From assembly GCA_022376465.1 (NCBI GenBank), contig JACDTU010000023.1, positions 358,558 through 422,557 of the forward strand: a stretch of DNA of 64,000 bases, written 5' to 3'. The DNA comes from Cubamyces lactineus. Taxonomy: Eukaryota; Basidiomycota; Agaricomycetes; Polyporales; Polyporaceae. Of this stretch, positions 41,801 through 54,788 are shown one piece after another. A model generated the notes under the pieces. It made no database searches. It was not told the DNA's origin and saw nothing but the letters and a program-made list of their open reading frames with translations. A program made the position numbers and the translations under genes. Positions within the stretch are counted from its first letter, which is position 1. The number at the start of each line of letters is the position of its first letter.

Positions 41801-44627
41801 GAGATGAATATAATCTCAGTTATTCATATCGATCGGTTGGTCACAAGCAGACGTCGGCAGAATGCTAGCACCCGTGGACGTGGCTATGTGGAATTGAAAG
41901 ACGTCACAAGTGCGACGAACAAAGGGTAGCTCGGCGTGTGAGCAGGCCAGGACGAGTCGGGCGGGAATAGCCACCTTATTACGTGCGCATGGTGTACGAT
42001 GGGAATGAGTCGCGATGGGATGTATGGAAAGGCCTGGGCGTGACGAGGTGATACAGTTCAGCGGGGGCGGGCTGAAAGGGAGCAGACGTACGTTCTTTTT
42101 TGGACGTGAGTGGTTCTCACGTCCGGGTGGCTGCTGACCAAGAGAAGAGCTTGATAGAGCAGCTGCTGAGGGGTAGAAGGCCCGGATGGCCCGAACATAT
42201 CTTGAGCGCGCTGCACTGTCTTGATCGATATCCCGACGGAAGAGTGACGGAGGAGATGTTGACCCGTGAACTGACAACTAATAGGGAACGAGATGGAGCG
42301 GACAATGTGCCTCGAGCAATAGCAATCATTTGGGTCTCTGAGAGAAGTTACCTACGCCTCGCCCTGGATCCACTCGCGGTGACTTTTCGAGGCCCTAGAG
42401 CTGATTACAAGGAATTATGCCCTGGCTTCACTTTTCAGCGAGACAGTACAAAACGTAGCGGTTTTCAAGGACGTACTCTGATGCAGGCAAGCATTGGCAC
42501 ATTTTATCATAAGATTCCCAGTGCCAAGAAAAGAATAAGGAGGGATATGCCTCTAAAGTGCATCTGCGGGTGCACGCTCTTGCTGCGCAGTGGGACTCTC
42601 GCGTTTCCGTTTTGGCGCTTGCGAATACAGAGCGCCTATTTGTCTCTGTTTGTCCCATGGTCATTTTTGGCGCCTGATGCACCGCTGGGCGCTTGCGGTC
42701 CCATCCTCCGTACACCCACGACGCACTCAAGCCTCTCCTGCGTGTGCAACGTTTCGCACTCTGTCAGATTCACGTCATTGAGGGTGATTATGATTATATA
42801 CGCGTATACATACCTGAATGAGCTATCTACAAAGGGTATTCATCGCTTCGAGTAACTCAACTTCCAATGACTGCGCTGACGTCTAGAGTTACTTGAGCCG
42901 TCAGTCTGTGAAAAGTGGTATGCGCTAACTTTGCCTGTGTAGAAAGACCAAGCTGATCATGCATCACAGAATTTATACACTGACGCAAAGGCCGTGGCAT
43001 ACTCCTGAATCGCCTTGCTCCAACATCTCGCGTCCACCTCGCTTGGTCCGTCGTCTTCGTGCTGGTACCTACTAAAGTCCATCGTCCCGGTGCCTTGTTC
43101 TCAGCTCTCAACATGTGGAATCCTATTGGCTCGTGTGCTTTCAGCTCGGAACCTCTTGTGCTGGACACGTGTCACTTCGCAGCCTGAGGTTAAAGGCACT
43201 CCGCAGCGTGTGCCCTTACGAACCTCCGAGAACCCTTGCTTTCTCGCCTCCAAATGCGGAATCAGAAGGTGTGGAGCTCTCCTTGCCCTGGTTGGCAGCA
43301 TTCTACGAGGCGGTCCCATCGTCATCGAGAGGACGATGGCTCCTCTGCCCGACTTTCCTTGGTTTGTCTCCCTCAGGCAAAGACCCTCGTGTGGGCCGGA
43401 GCACAGCCACATACCCAGCCTACCCGCATTCTGGCCCTGAAGTCTCGGAACGGGAGAAGCGAAGCTGTACGTTTTCTTCCCGTGTGCAGGTAATAGCTGC
43501 TGATATTACTCGGACCCTGTTCATTGCCGGACGCGAGCACAGAATCGATGGCAACCTCGGTACGTCATCAACCTCTTGGTGGCGTCATGGTCCCGGTGGG
43601 CAACGAGCGTAGGGAAGGTTTCGAAGGTAATTTGATAGTTGATGCTTCCGTTCCGTCTCGGTGCGATGCTAAAACGGTCAAGGAATAAGGGTCCAATGAC
43701 GCACTGGTTCGTACGCGAATAGTCCCCTAAAGCAGGCGTCCGGTGAGTTTGTCTCCGGGTCTGGCATTCTATTGCATAGTTACCATGGACCGGGATGTCC
43801 CAAGTCACCCCCGAGCCCGAAGTGTGTTCTAATGCGGACAGCCTCTGGGACACTCCCAAGTTTGGCGATTATGCGCTTCAACTGGCTGAAGAGGCAACCA
43901 CGTCAGTCTCTCATTTACCGCCTTCTCTCAGGCCATGCCTACCATGGGTCACGGTCGATCCGAGCATCCGAACTTGCTAAAGGGTTGCTCAAGTTCAATA
44001 CCCATGCGCAATCTCCGCACCGTGCAAACCGGCGGCTGCAGCCAGCTGTCGTACAGCGCCCAAGTTGAGGTAACTCGTGCTTTCCTATGTGTCGATTTGA
44101 CTACTGAGACCGGAAAGCGGAAATGAAACGATACCAACATGCTGCGCGGCGACGCAAAAAGGGTATATAAGGCCTCGAGCTTGTCTGTGATGCACGACTC
44201 TTGCCTCAGGGAGGGAGAGCGTCGTACCAGGGTTTCAGTGGCAGTGCTTCTCTCAGACCGCTCACCACCTAGTCCTTAATGCCCTGATACTCGCGGTCGT
44301 CAAAAAGCATGCTTACCGCGCGTTTTGTTCCCATCGCGCCACGAACTCTGACTAGTAAGTGCCCTTGTTCTTCCTGATATTCAATCGCTACGCCCATGCC
44401 ATGATTGAATGCCCGCCTCATGTCCACCAGATCACTCACGAGTAAGTACTCGGCCGCCCAGGACGCCCACAAATGCCTGTACGTGGGCCCAGCGACATCG
44501 GCCCGAGTTCCATCACGTCCATCGCTCCCACAAGTACACATGAGCTCGTCGCTTGCTGTGAGCGTGTCGTCGTTTCGCCCTTTCTCTTCCATCCTCAGCC
44601 TCCCAGTGCGAACGCAACTCTCTGCCG
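38854..44627. other. Gene-poor region, 5.8 kb
   Basis: This lies between the divergent WOPR and kinase genes. Several frames of 200-250 codons exist (minus 40809-41495, plus 42100-42855), but they lack recognisable domains and show no good splice context. No transposon ends or tandem repeats were recognised by eye. Long upstream regions are common for developmental regulators, so part may be WOPR promoter. Confidence 0.4.
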
Positions 44628-47322
44628 ATGTCGTCGCGTACCAAGTCCGTAGGCCCACGGCGGGCGGAGACTTCTGGCGTGGCCGACGTCCGAGCCCACG
44701 TTGCCCGGCTCTCTCATGCCGTCTCCAGTCCTAATTTGCATGCGCCGCCTTTCGCCCCTTTGGCCACACCGGCAGAACAGCACCCTCGTGGCGTCGGGCT
44801 CTCTTCTCGAGCGCGCCGTCGTGAACATGCTGTCGACCCTGCCCGCAATGTCCTTTTGAAGAAGCATTCATCTCACCGCCTTCATCCAATGACGTGTGGT
44901 GAGCGTACCGAGTGGTGGACGCGTATCGACCGCTTCCCAAGGCCTTGGCAAGACCGCTGGTATCACACAGTACCGGAGGAGCAGACAGCGGGGTGGTTGC
45001 GTACGCGTCAGGTCCGTCCTTCCGAACGATGTTCTTGCCAAGCCAGTACTTAGAACGGAAGCTCAGCGCGTCGCCGAGGCCGCTGTGAAAGTGTTAGGAG
45101 CTACTGGGAAAGTGGTGCACGAGTCGCTCGGCGTCGGCGTCGACTTCCTCCGCTTTGCGCCCATTCCAGCTCTCGAAGAAGCTGCACGCACGCTGTTGAA
45201 CATCTGGGACTCGCTGCAACTCGTCGACGTAAGTCCGCTTTGCACGGTTGCTCTCACGATGGAGAGCATGGAGAGCTCATGATTGGCCGATGCATCAAGG
45301 TGAACCGACTTGCTTGTCTGCGTTTGACAGAAAGATGCGCAGGTGTCCTCATGTCCGTGCGGGAGGAGGTTGCAGAGGCCGGAAACCATGCCGGCGTCGA
45401 GCTGCAAAGGCCCATTGCCAGGCTGGCAGGGTATGTCATTTGCATAGTAACGCGACGACCACAATACTGAGGGACGACCAAGGTCCTTTCATGAGGTACA
45501 CGCGTTTCTGGCTAAGCAAGCCCATCGACCATTCATCAAACGATACCTCCAACGAGACGAGATACAGCGTGCGTTAACGGATTGTCACAGCCAGCTCAAC
45601 GACGCTATGAGCATGTTCAGCGTACGACTGCTTTCTCTGAATCTTTTCACGTACGTCAAGCTAACCGATCATTCCTCAACAGCTATCGATACAGATTCGA
45701 ATCCTCAAACAAGCCCTGCATGCTTCTGGACTGCGCAACTACATCAGTCATCGACCCGACAGGCTGAGCGTACTGTCCGACCTCCTGTCCCTCACCACAC
45801 AACAGAACGCACACGACCGTGCCGGGGACGCCGCAGACCTGCGCCGTCTTCTGCGCACAGCGCTCAAGACGAACGACGATGCCGAGTTCATCCGCGTCCT
45901 GCAAGTCGGCAGAGACGAGATGCCCGAGGCGATCAAGACTCTCCAGCGCGCGCTCGAGGGGCGGGCGCGTCTGTCCCCGCCGCGCGATGCCCTCGACAGG
46001 GAGTTCATGGAGGCGGGAATTGGGGCGTTGTGCCGATTGAGTGGCTTGTCGGAGACGGTGAGGTTGCCGAGGTGGACGATTACGAAGTATGAGGTCGAGC
46101 GGGAGGAGAAGATCGGGGTTGGGTTCTGGTCGGATGTGTATAAGGGGAAGTGGGCGGGGAGGACGGTCGCGGTCAAGGTGCTCGCGCGGACGACGCCGCG
46201 GGAGCTCTTCGTTCACGAGGTGAGCCGTCTTTCAAGCTTCAACAGCGGAGTCGAACGGCTTCATTATGCAATATGCGGGTGCGTTGCTGATGCGATTGTG
46301 AGAGCAGATGTCGATATGGACGAAGCTGCAACACCCGAACGTACTCGAGCTCTTGGGCGCGTCTTCGGCGTCGGGCGACCCTCCGTGGTTCTTTGTGAGC
46401 CCGTACTGCAAGAACGGCTCGCTCGTGACGTACCTGAAGGGCCTGCCTACGCTCGAAACGGCGAACGTCCTCAAGATGATCTTGGAGATTGCTCGAGGCA
46501 TGGAGTACCTCCACTGTCAGGGCGTCCTCCACGGCGACCTCAAGGTATGTGCATAGCTCCCCCGAGCGTACGCGTACGCAGAATGCTGACTTGGCGTATA
46601 GGCCGCGAACGTGCTCGTAGACGACGTGGAGAATTGTGTGATCGCCGACTTTGGACAGAGCGAGATGAAGTCGGAGGCATGCCGGATCAGCGGGCTGCCT
46701 CTCCCTCGTACGTCCGCCCTCCGTCATCTTCTCCGATTGCTTCCGGATACTCACAGCGGGACCTTGTGTACAGGAGGTACCCTGCGATGGCAAGCTCCAG
46801 AAGTCATGTCTGGCGAGAGCAGGCCGACAGCGCAGTCGGACGTGTACGCGTTCGGGATCACCTGCTTCGAGGTGCTCTCGAAAGGCGCCCTGCCGTGGTC
46901 CATGGCGGACGACGATTCCGTGCGCTACTTTGTTCTTCGTAAGTCGACCTCAACACAAAGTCCCGGTCGCATAGCTTGCTCATGGTTGTAAAGAGGAAAA
47001 CAAGCGTCCACAGCTCCCAGCTACGTTCGCGAGCACCTGGGCATGGGCGCCCCGGTTCACCGAGATCCTGAACGCGTGCTGGCACCGCGAGCCCTCCGTC
47101 CGCCCACTATTCGCGCAGGTCGTATACGACGTGCAGCAATTGCGCGCGCCGCCTCCGGTCCCATACGTCGGTCCCGGTCTCGGTATCGGCCATACCAACG
47201 ATGCTCGAGACTGGCTGGGAGCTCCGCCGAGGGTGGCAGGGTGGGTGTTGCCAAAGGCGGATGCGGGTACGTTTGGGCAGATGAGGGTTGGGTATGCAGG
47301 TGCGCGGCCGTTTGTTTGGTGA
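44628..47322 (+). CDS. Protein kinase with MLKL-like N-terminal helical domain, copy A (9 exons, 729 aa)
   Basis: Exons: 44628-45011, 45067-45228, 45300-45430, 45483-45621, 45683-46219, 46308-46544, 46602-46707, 46774-46938, 46994-47322. Residues 129-272 form an all-helical domain (VAEAAVKVLGATGKVVHESL to RPFIKRYLQRDEIQRAL) resembling the four-helix N-terminal region of MLKL-type proteins. The kinase domain follows: GVGFWSDV loop, VAVK lysine, HGDLKAANVLV catalytic loop, DFGQSEM, WQAPEVMSG, SDVYAFGITCFE. All key catalytic residues are present, so it should be an active tyrosine-kinase-like enzyme; the substrate is unknown. Exons 2, 3, 4, 6, 7 and 8 have exactly the same lengths as in copy B. 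The protein stops about 50-60 residues after the kinase fold and lacks copy B's C-terminal domain. Exon 5 is 300 bases shorter than in B. Confidence 0.88.
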
Positions 47323-50054
47323 GCAGTCGCGCTGGGGGCCTAGTGCGCAGCTAGCTGGGCCTGCTGTCCTAGGCGGCTTATGAACAGAAGTAGACTCTGG
47401 AGGACAGACGCCATGTATTGTACCGTCTATGTGGAAGTGACAGGAGTGTAGTACGGGTGCGGCAGCACTTGGCCAGCGGCACATGATGAGAACACGCGTG
47501 ATTGGCACTTGGTAGAGAAACGGTCGTTTTTGGGACTGCTTGGTGCACGTAGCCACTGAACACGCCGATGACCTCCGTGCACTTTGCTTGTCTCGCTCCT
47601 CAGACTCGCAAGTATTGTGAACGGACAGTGTCCAGCGCACACGTTGAAACCTACAGTCTCACCTACGTACCGTCCAGTCACAACCGATGAGTCGGAATGG
47701 CCTGGACAAGGTCGACATGGGGCGCGGTAGGAAAGACGCGGTGTCCGGAGTTGACACCTCAGAGTGTCTGCACTGCTAGACCCCAGCGACGATTGGCATT
47801 CCTCTAGAATTCTGGACAATGAATCAATGATGAGCCGTGCACAGGCGGTAAACGATACGCTGAGTGCAACTGCGTACCAAGGACGGGAGGGAGCAGCGCG
47901 CAGCAGCCAGACAAGCAGTCGGCGGAACACGTAGTAGACGGAGTCCACTTGTCAAGTCCGCAGTGACATCATCGTATAAGACGAGATCGCGACAACAGCC
48001 ATCGCTCAGATCAGAGGTCGAAGCAATCGGTGAGCAAATGCACCAAAAGCACAAACCGGCGATGCAGGCAGTACAGGCTACAGCACAGCCCTCGCCGCCG
48101 TACATTGCAATTCGCCGGTCGCTCGCGGCGGTGTACGCGCAGCCAGCGTGTCGGATCGTGGTAACCAAGCACTGCGAGGTCGACCGGGGACGGCGGTTGG
48201 GAGGGCCGATCGCGCGACTGGGCTGGAATGGGACTATGCGTTAATGGGGCATTACGATCGGGGCGGGAGAAGGCGCTGATTTGCGCGCGGCGGACGAGGT
48301 CGGAGGAGAGCGCTCTGATTGGGGATTGGCTGGTGGTCAGCTTGAGGAGGATGGTTAACGTGCGTTACGAGCTACCGGGTGCGTGGTTCGTGGATTGTGG
48401 TTCGATAGCCTCGTGCTCACGCCTTCAGGTATACAGAAGAGGCATGTACGGACTTACCACTCAACGGACGTGGTGTACTGAGAAGACGAGTAAATGACGA
48501 TCGGGCGGAAGAGATCGAGGAGGGAAGATGCCGGGGAGAGGCGGACGAAAGCCAAGAGACCGAGCGGTAGAACGCCGGATAGGGGGGAGGTCTCCGAAGA
48601 AGGGCGGGGGATGCGTAGACGTTAGCGCAGGCTGTCGAGGATGTCGAGTCTAAAGGGAGAATGGGATGGAAGACGTGGGTTACGAGCGGCGGGACCGGAG
48701 AGCTTGCAGCGAGATAGGGGCGAGGGTTATCATAGAGACAGCTAGTTGATCGACGCGGGAAAGCGTATGTTGCCGGCGGTAGGAAGATGGCCGCAGCGAT
48801 GAGATCCTAGTGGGGCAACAGCAAGGTGGCGGAGCCATGTTCGGAGAGGCATGTAGCAGGAAGCCGATAGAGAGCAATGAGACATGCGAGACTGGAGCAG
48901 TTGGTAGCCGATTCACGTTGAAAGAAGCAGGAGTACACCAGTCGCTGAACGCAGCACGCAGCAGCAGCTTCAGCAGAGAGGAGAGCCGGCGGAAGTAGTT
49001 TGTACAGCTTTCCAGATCGGGACATGTGGCCAAACGGGTATTGTGGCGGTGGAGATTAGTGGTCGAGTCGGGACACCGCTGAATTTGGCACGGGCAGGGG
49101 TGATGAGAGGCGTAGCGTGTGTTTCAGGTAGTAGCATTCGGTGTCGAGATGTGCATTGAAGCACGCCGTGCAGAAGGACGAATACAGGATTCGGTGTGTA
49201 CTGTGACGTGCACGCAGCCAGACGATCGAGTGAGAGAGGGAAAGCGAGAGACCGATCGAGCGATGCAGAAGGTCGAGAGAGCAAGCTGGAATGAGACTAC
49301 GAAAGCGCCTTGTGGTCGGAACCGTGGAGGCTCGAGGGTGAGTAGGGTGGAGATGGTGGTTGAGAGGAGGGTACGCGTGGTGTACGAGGACTGCGACGGA
49401 TGGGGAGCGGTAGACGTGTGCAGACGCCGATCTGGTGTGCCAAGCGGTCTGGCAGAGGAAGCGGTACACGATGGTGAACGCGCTACGCACGAGAGGAGAG
49501 AGACGACGGAGTGGAGAGGACGATGAGAGAAGAGATGGAGGAGGTAGAGGATGATCGAAGGTGGCGAGAGGCGGGGGTAGGATGCAGCGGGGAGGGGAGA
49601 GACTCCGAAGAAGGCCGGGAGTAAGTAGACGTTGGTGTATTGGGGAGAGAGAGATGGGATGGAAGAGGACGTTAGTGAGCGACAGGGCCGGAGAGACGGG
49701 CTAGGACTAACGACACGGGAGAGAGACGACGACGAGCAGGAGGACGGAGTGAGCCTGAGCGCGGGCAGCAGCAGGGCGAGGGAGAGAGCGGAGCGGTGTA
49801 GTGTGGAGGAGTCGATCGAGCACGCGCTCCAGATCGGGGGATAAGCTTTGTGGCGTGTGAATATGCTGGCTGGATTGGGAGGGGACAGACCACGGCTACT
49901 CGTCTTGCATTGCATACGCTCTCATCCCGACACACTCTCTAGCACACTCCGCCGGAGCTGAGCCTGATCAGGAAGCTCCCCCAGAGCTCCCGCCTCTCTG
50001 CATATATACCCCCTCCTCCTTCCTCCTCCACTGCTGCGAGAACGTGTCCAAGCC
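47323..50054. other. Region between kinase copies, purine-rich on the plus strand
   Basis: 2.7 kb without a supported gene. From about 48240 to 49850 the plus strand is strongly GA-rich. Two parts resemble each other, roughly 48530-49020 and 49560-49840, sharing CTCCGAAGAAGG, GTAGACGTT, GATGGGATGGAAGA and CCAGATCGGG in the same order. This suggests an old duplication upstream of copy B. The long minus-strand frame (49124-49915) is a consequence of the composition. Confidence 0.45.
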
Positions 50055-53000
50055 ATGTCGTCTCGTCCAAAGTCGTCCCCGCGTGCGGCCCATCTCCCGC
50101 TCCCGCCCCCTCCCATCTCCTCCCACTCCTCCGACGACTCCAGTGCGGTCAAAGTCTCCTCGCCCTTGAACCCTTCTGCCTCCCCTTCCGCCAAGACGTC
50201 TCCCCTGCCTCCTACCTCTCCAGACCCCTCTTCTAGCTCCTCCACGTACGCTGTCCCGGCCGCCTCCCTCTCCTCCCAAACGGTCCGTTCTCGCGGCGCC
50301 TCCGTATCCACCATCCGCCCGCCCTCTTCCATCCCCGCCGTACCCCATGCCGCAGCCACTATCCATATGGCTCGCGTCGTCTCCAACCCTCCCCCCTCCA
50401 CGACCTCCTTCGCCCCGTCTCCTTCAGACTTTCGCTCTCGCAGCCGCGCCTCCTCCACCGCACATCGCGGCAGATCTACCAGCCCCTTCCGTGATCTCTC
50501 CCTCGTCTGGCGCGGCTCCTCTCGCGATGTTCCCACTCCCCCAAACGGCGAGAGCACAAACTGGTGGACAAAGATGGACCATTTCCACAGGCCCTGGCAG
50601 GAACGCCGTCAACGCACCATCCCCGTCGAGCAGACAGAGGGCTGGGTCCGCACTCGCGAGGTACGTCTCTCCCCTGCGCGCGCACTGGCTTTTCCGCCCT
50701 GCTCCGTTGATATGGCAATCTCTGTCCCATCCACGCCACGTTCGACAGACTGCCGCTCCGTTGCTCTGATGCCGCTCCCTTCTTGGCGCGTTACGCTCGC
50801 TTTTGTTCTCTGTGCGCGCGTATCCACGGCGTCTCACGCTTTCGATGTTCATTCAAATTCACTGATCATTTGCACAGCGCGTCGCGGAAGCAGCAGTCAA
50901 CGTCCTCGGCACCACCGCCCAAGTAGTCCATGAGCTGCTAGACATCTCCGTCGACGTCCTCCGTTTCGCCCCCCTCGTCGGTCTCGAAGAGGCCGCGCGT
51001 ACCCTTCTCAACATCTGGGACGCGCTCCAGCTCGTCGACGTACGTTCATTGCCAGCCCATCAATCATACACTACCGCGTCTGACACCGCCTCCTTGTAGA
51101 TCAACAGGCTCGCCTGTCTCCGGCTGACCGAGCGCTGTGCCACCGTGCTCATGTCCATCCGCGAAGAGATCGCAGAGGCCGGGGACGAGGTCGGCGTCGA
51201 GCTCCAGGCGCCCGTCACCCGTCTCGTCGAGTGCGTTTCTCCTTTCGCTCCGTCCGCGGTAGGCTGATGGTTATGGTACAGCTCGTTCCGCGAAGTGCAT
51301 CGGTTCCTCGTCAAGCAGACCCATCGGCCGTTCATCAAGCGATACCTCCAGCGCGATGAGATCCAGCGTGCGCTTGTGGGCTGTCACAATAGCTTGACGG
51401 ACGCGATGGGCATGTTCAGCGTACGCAGTCCCATTTGTGTGCTTGTTTGTCGTCTAACCCTCGTTTACAGCTGTCGATTCAAATCCGTATTTTGAAGCAG
51501 GTCATGCGCGCGGAGGAACAGCGGCGTGCAGAGTCGGCGGCTATCCTCGACGCGCTCTCTCACGGCGCGCACCGGGCGGACTCTCCGGACTCGCTTGTCC
51601 CGCCCACCAACGCGCTCCTGCTTACCGGTACTGAGTCTGCCCAAGAGCATGCGCAGGACCCGCAGCACGTGCTCGCGACGCTGCAAGCCGTGACGGCGCG
51701 CCAGAACGAGCGGGATATGGCCCACGACGCAGCGGACCTGCGCCAGCTCATGCGCGCCGCGCTTCAGACGAACAGCGACGTGGAGATGATCCGCATCCTC
51801 CAAGTCGGCCGGGACGAGATGCCCGAGGCGATCAAGACGCTGCAGCGCGCCCTCGAGGCCGAGGTCGAGCGCGAGAGCATTGCGGCCGAGGAAGACGTCG
51901 AGGCGGAGACCGTCGTCCTCACCGCCACCGTCGCGACAAACACGGGCGAGTCTGCCACGCTCACGCGCTCGGCGACGATCGCGAGCGCCTCGAGCCACCA
52001 CACCGCGTCGAGCTCTGCAAGCGGGAGCGGGCGGTCGCGGCGGAGCACGGCGCCGTCGTCGCACGCGCCGCGGGACACGCTCGACCGGGAGTTCATCGAG
52101 ACGGGGATCGACGCGCTGCGGCGGCTCAGCGGGGCGGAGGTCGCGGTGCCGCTCCCGAGCTGGACGATCACCCGGTACGAGGTCGACCGGGAGGAGAAGA
52201 TCGGGCTCGGGTTCTGGTCGGACGTGTACAAGGGCACGTGGGCGGGGAGGACGGTCGCGATCAAGGTGCTTGCGGAGACGACGCCAAGGCAGCTGTTTGT
52301 GCATGAGGTGAGTGCGTGTTTGGGTTGGGTTGGGTTGCCGGGCGGGCGGGCAGGGGTGTTATCTGCATCTGCGATTGGCCGGCCTGTGTTGGTCTCGGCG
52401 CATCGGTGATCTGCGCAGCCACGACCTGTGCAGATCGAGTTGTGGGTCCATTCAGACTCGCGACACGCGATCTCAATGATGCTCGGGGTCTATCTCATCT
52501 CTATAATCCGTCCGAATATTCTCGGGGCGACTCTACGATGGCCCGTTGAATGGCGGACTGATCTCGCCTTGGCGCAGGTGTCGATCTGGAAGACGCTTCA
52601 GCACCCGAACGTGCTCGAGCTCCTCGGCGCGTCCTCGGCGTCGAGCGACCCGCCGTGGTTCTTTGTGAGCCCGTACTACAGGAACGGCTCGCTCGTGTCG
52701 TACCTCAAGGGCCTGCCCTCGCTTGACGCCGTGGATATCCTCAAGATGGTTCATCAGGTTGCGAAGGGCATGGCGTACCTCCATGGGCGGGACGTCCTTC
52801 ACGGTGATCTCAAGGTCAGCTGGGATGGCTGGGCTCCAGCGGTGGTGCTGACAGGACTTGGCTTGGGTAGGCTGCAAACGTGCTCGTGGACGATAGAGGC
52901 CACTGTGTCCTCTCCGACTTTGGGCAGAGCGAGATGCGGTCCGAGGCGTACCGTCTCAGCGGCGTCGAGCTTCCTCGTGCGTATCTTTCACTTTGGGCAC

Positions 53001-54788
53001 GACCACGAGTACTCATCACCTCGCAGATGGGACGCTCAGATGGCAAGCTCCGGAGCTCATGTCCGGCGCCAGCGACCTCACGCGACAGGTCGACGTCTAC
53101 GCGTTCGCCATCACCTGCGTCGAGATTCTCAACAAGGGCGCGCTTCCCTGGCCCGCTGCTGACGACGCCACCGTGCGCCACTTTGTCCTCGGTGCGCCAT
53201 TTCCTATCATCCTTCTTTCCTTCCATTCCTCGCTAACGCACTTGGGCATCCGCCTTCCCAGACGAGGACAAGCGCCCCGAGCCGCACCTGCAGCGCGCCT
53301 GGACGCCGCAGCTCATCGAGCTCTTGCACGCGTGCTGGCACCGCGACCCGGCTGCGCGGCCTGCGTTCACGCGGATCGACCACGACGTGCAGCAGCTCCG
53401 GGCGCGCTTTGGATCGGAGGCGAAGGACTCGCCCGTCCCCGTGCGCCGTGCGGAGTTGGAGCAGATGCACACGCGCAAGTCCCCGGATATGCACCCTATC
53501 CCTTTGCCTCTCCTCCCTCGTGAGTCCTTCCCCATGGTTCCCTGCTGCGTTCTGCGTTGTCGCACGGAGACGAGGGCGGATGCTGATGTCGTATGTGGTG
53601 TAGCGGACACGACGGCCTCGTTTGTGGAGGTGGAAGAAGACCCGTCGCCTTCCGCGGACACGTCGTACCGCACCGCCGTCGGCGAGCTGTCCGTGTCCAA
53701 CACGACGACGACGCACTCCGAGTCGTCGAACGCGGCTGGCCCGGATCCGTTCATGCCTGCACCGAGCCGGACCAATAGCCAGGCGTCGTCGTCGCTGCAT
53801 GACGGCCGCTCTGACCGCTACGACGTGTACCCACGCCATGTGTCGCCGCCGCCCCAGGACGAGTATGCGCAAAAGTTGCGGGACGAGCGGCGCTATCGGA
53901 TGCTCCTGCAGCACGAGTTCCATCCTTCGTGTGAGTCGTGGCCCACTCTCTCGTCGTTCGTCGTGCTCATGCGGTCCGTGTAGTGACCCTGCCTCTCTGG
54001 GAGCCTTCGCAGGTCCCGATCGGCGCGGTGGGGTACCACAGCAAGTCTCAAGGCGGCGCGTTCGTCATGCTCTTCAACTCGTTCGACCCCGCCAAGTCGT
54101 CCGGCGGCGTCGCAAAAGACATCCCCTCGCTGTACGGGTACGGCCGCGTGAGCCAGGGCAGTCAGCGGCAGGACAAGCGGAACGTCGCGCAGCGCGGGAT
54201 GGACCTCATCCAGTCCTGGCTCACCTCGTCCCGGAGCCGGAGCGGGGACGTCAAGTACTCGCGCCGGTACTCGTCGCCCTTGCGCGCGGGCCACAAGGCT
54301 GCGCATCTGTTCACGGAGTCGACGGTGTATCGGTACATCGAGGACCTCGCGACGCCCAAGAAGTGGTTCAAGGCGAACGTCGACCACATCCTGGCGATGT
54401 ACGGCGCGAAGCACCACATATCAAAGGAGGATCTATATCTCGGTGCGCCTGATCACGTTCTCTTCTCTGTGCATTGCTGACGGTCGTACCAGTCATTGGC
54501 ACGCTCGAGGCGCAAGACTACGCGCTCTTCGTGAGCCACGAGCACCCAGACTGCCAGGTCGACTTCAACGTCTTCGCCGCAGCGCGCGCGGGTCAGCCGT
54601 GGGGCGAGTTCACGTTCACGTTCGACCTCTCCTCGTCCTTCCTCGGTGGCCCGAGCTACGACGAGCCGGTCGGGAGCCCGCAGTACGCGAAGAAGATCTC
54701 GGGGTACGGGAACAGCGGCAGGTGGGACAGCGTCCTCCTCGCTCGGCTCCGCTTTAAGCCCGACCAGACCGAGCCTACGTCGCTCTGA
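50055..54788 (+). CDS. Protein kinase with MLKL-like N-terminal helical domain and extra C-terminal domain, copy B (12 exons, 1240 aa)
   Basis: Exons: 50055-50660, 50878-51039, 51100-51230, 51282-51420, 51471-52307, 52578-52814, 52871-52976, 53027-53191, 53262-53519, 53604-53930, 53984-54442, 54493-54788. Residues 1-202 are Ser/Pro-rich and disordered, ending in WWTKMDHFHRPWQERR, a motif shared with copy A. Residues 203-346 are the helical MLKL-like domain. The kinase lies at about 585-860: GLGFWSDV (591), VAIK, HGDLK (about 700) with AANVLV, DFGQSEM (about 720), WQAPELMSG. It appears catalytically intact. Residues of about 990-1240 form an extra domain I do not recognise (VPIGAVGYHSKSQGGAFVML, RAGHKAAHLFTESTVYRYIE, FKANVDHILAMYG, DYALFVSHEHPDCQVDFNVF, LLARLRFKPD). 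Intron 5 is long (270 bp). Confidence 0.9.

Noticed and set aside
44269..44658. Minus-strand ORF of 129 codons overlapping the kinase A start
   Set aside because: Composition is plausible but it has no motif and conflicts with the well-supported kinase gene's 5' region.
49124..49915. Minus-strand ORF of 263 codons
   Set aside because: It is the complement of a GA-rich tract, rich in Ser, Pro and Leu only by composition, with no motif and no paralog.
51465..52304. Minus-strand ORF of 279 codons
   Set aside because: It is the shadow of kinase copy B exon 5, produced by high GC at third positions.
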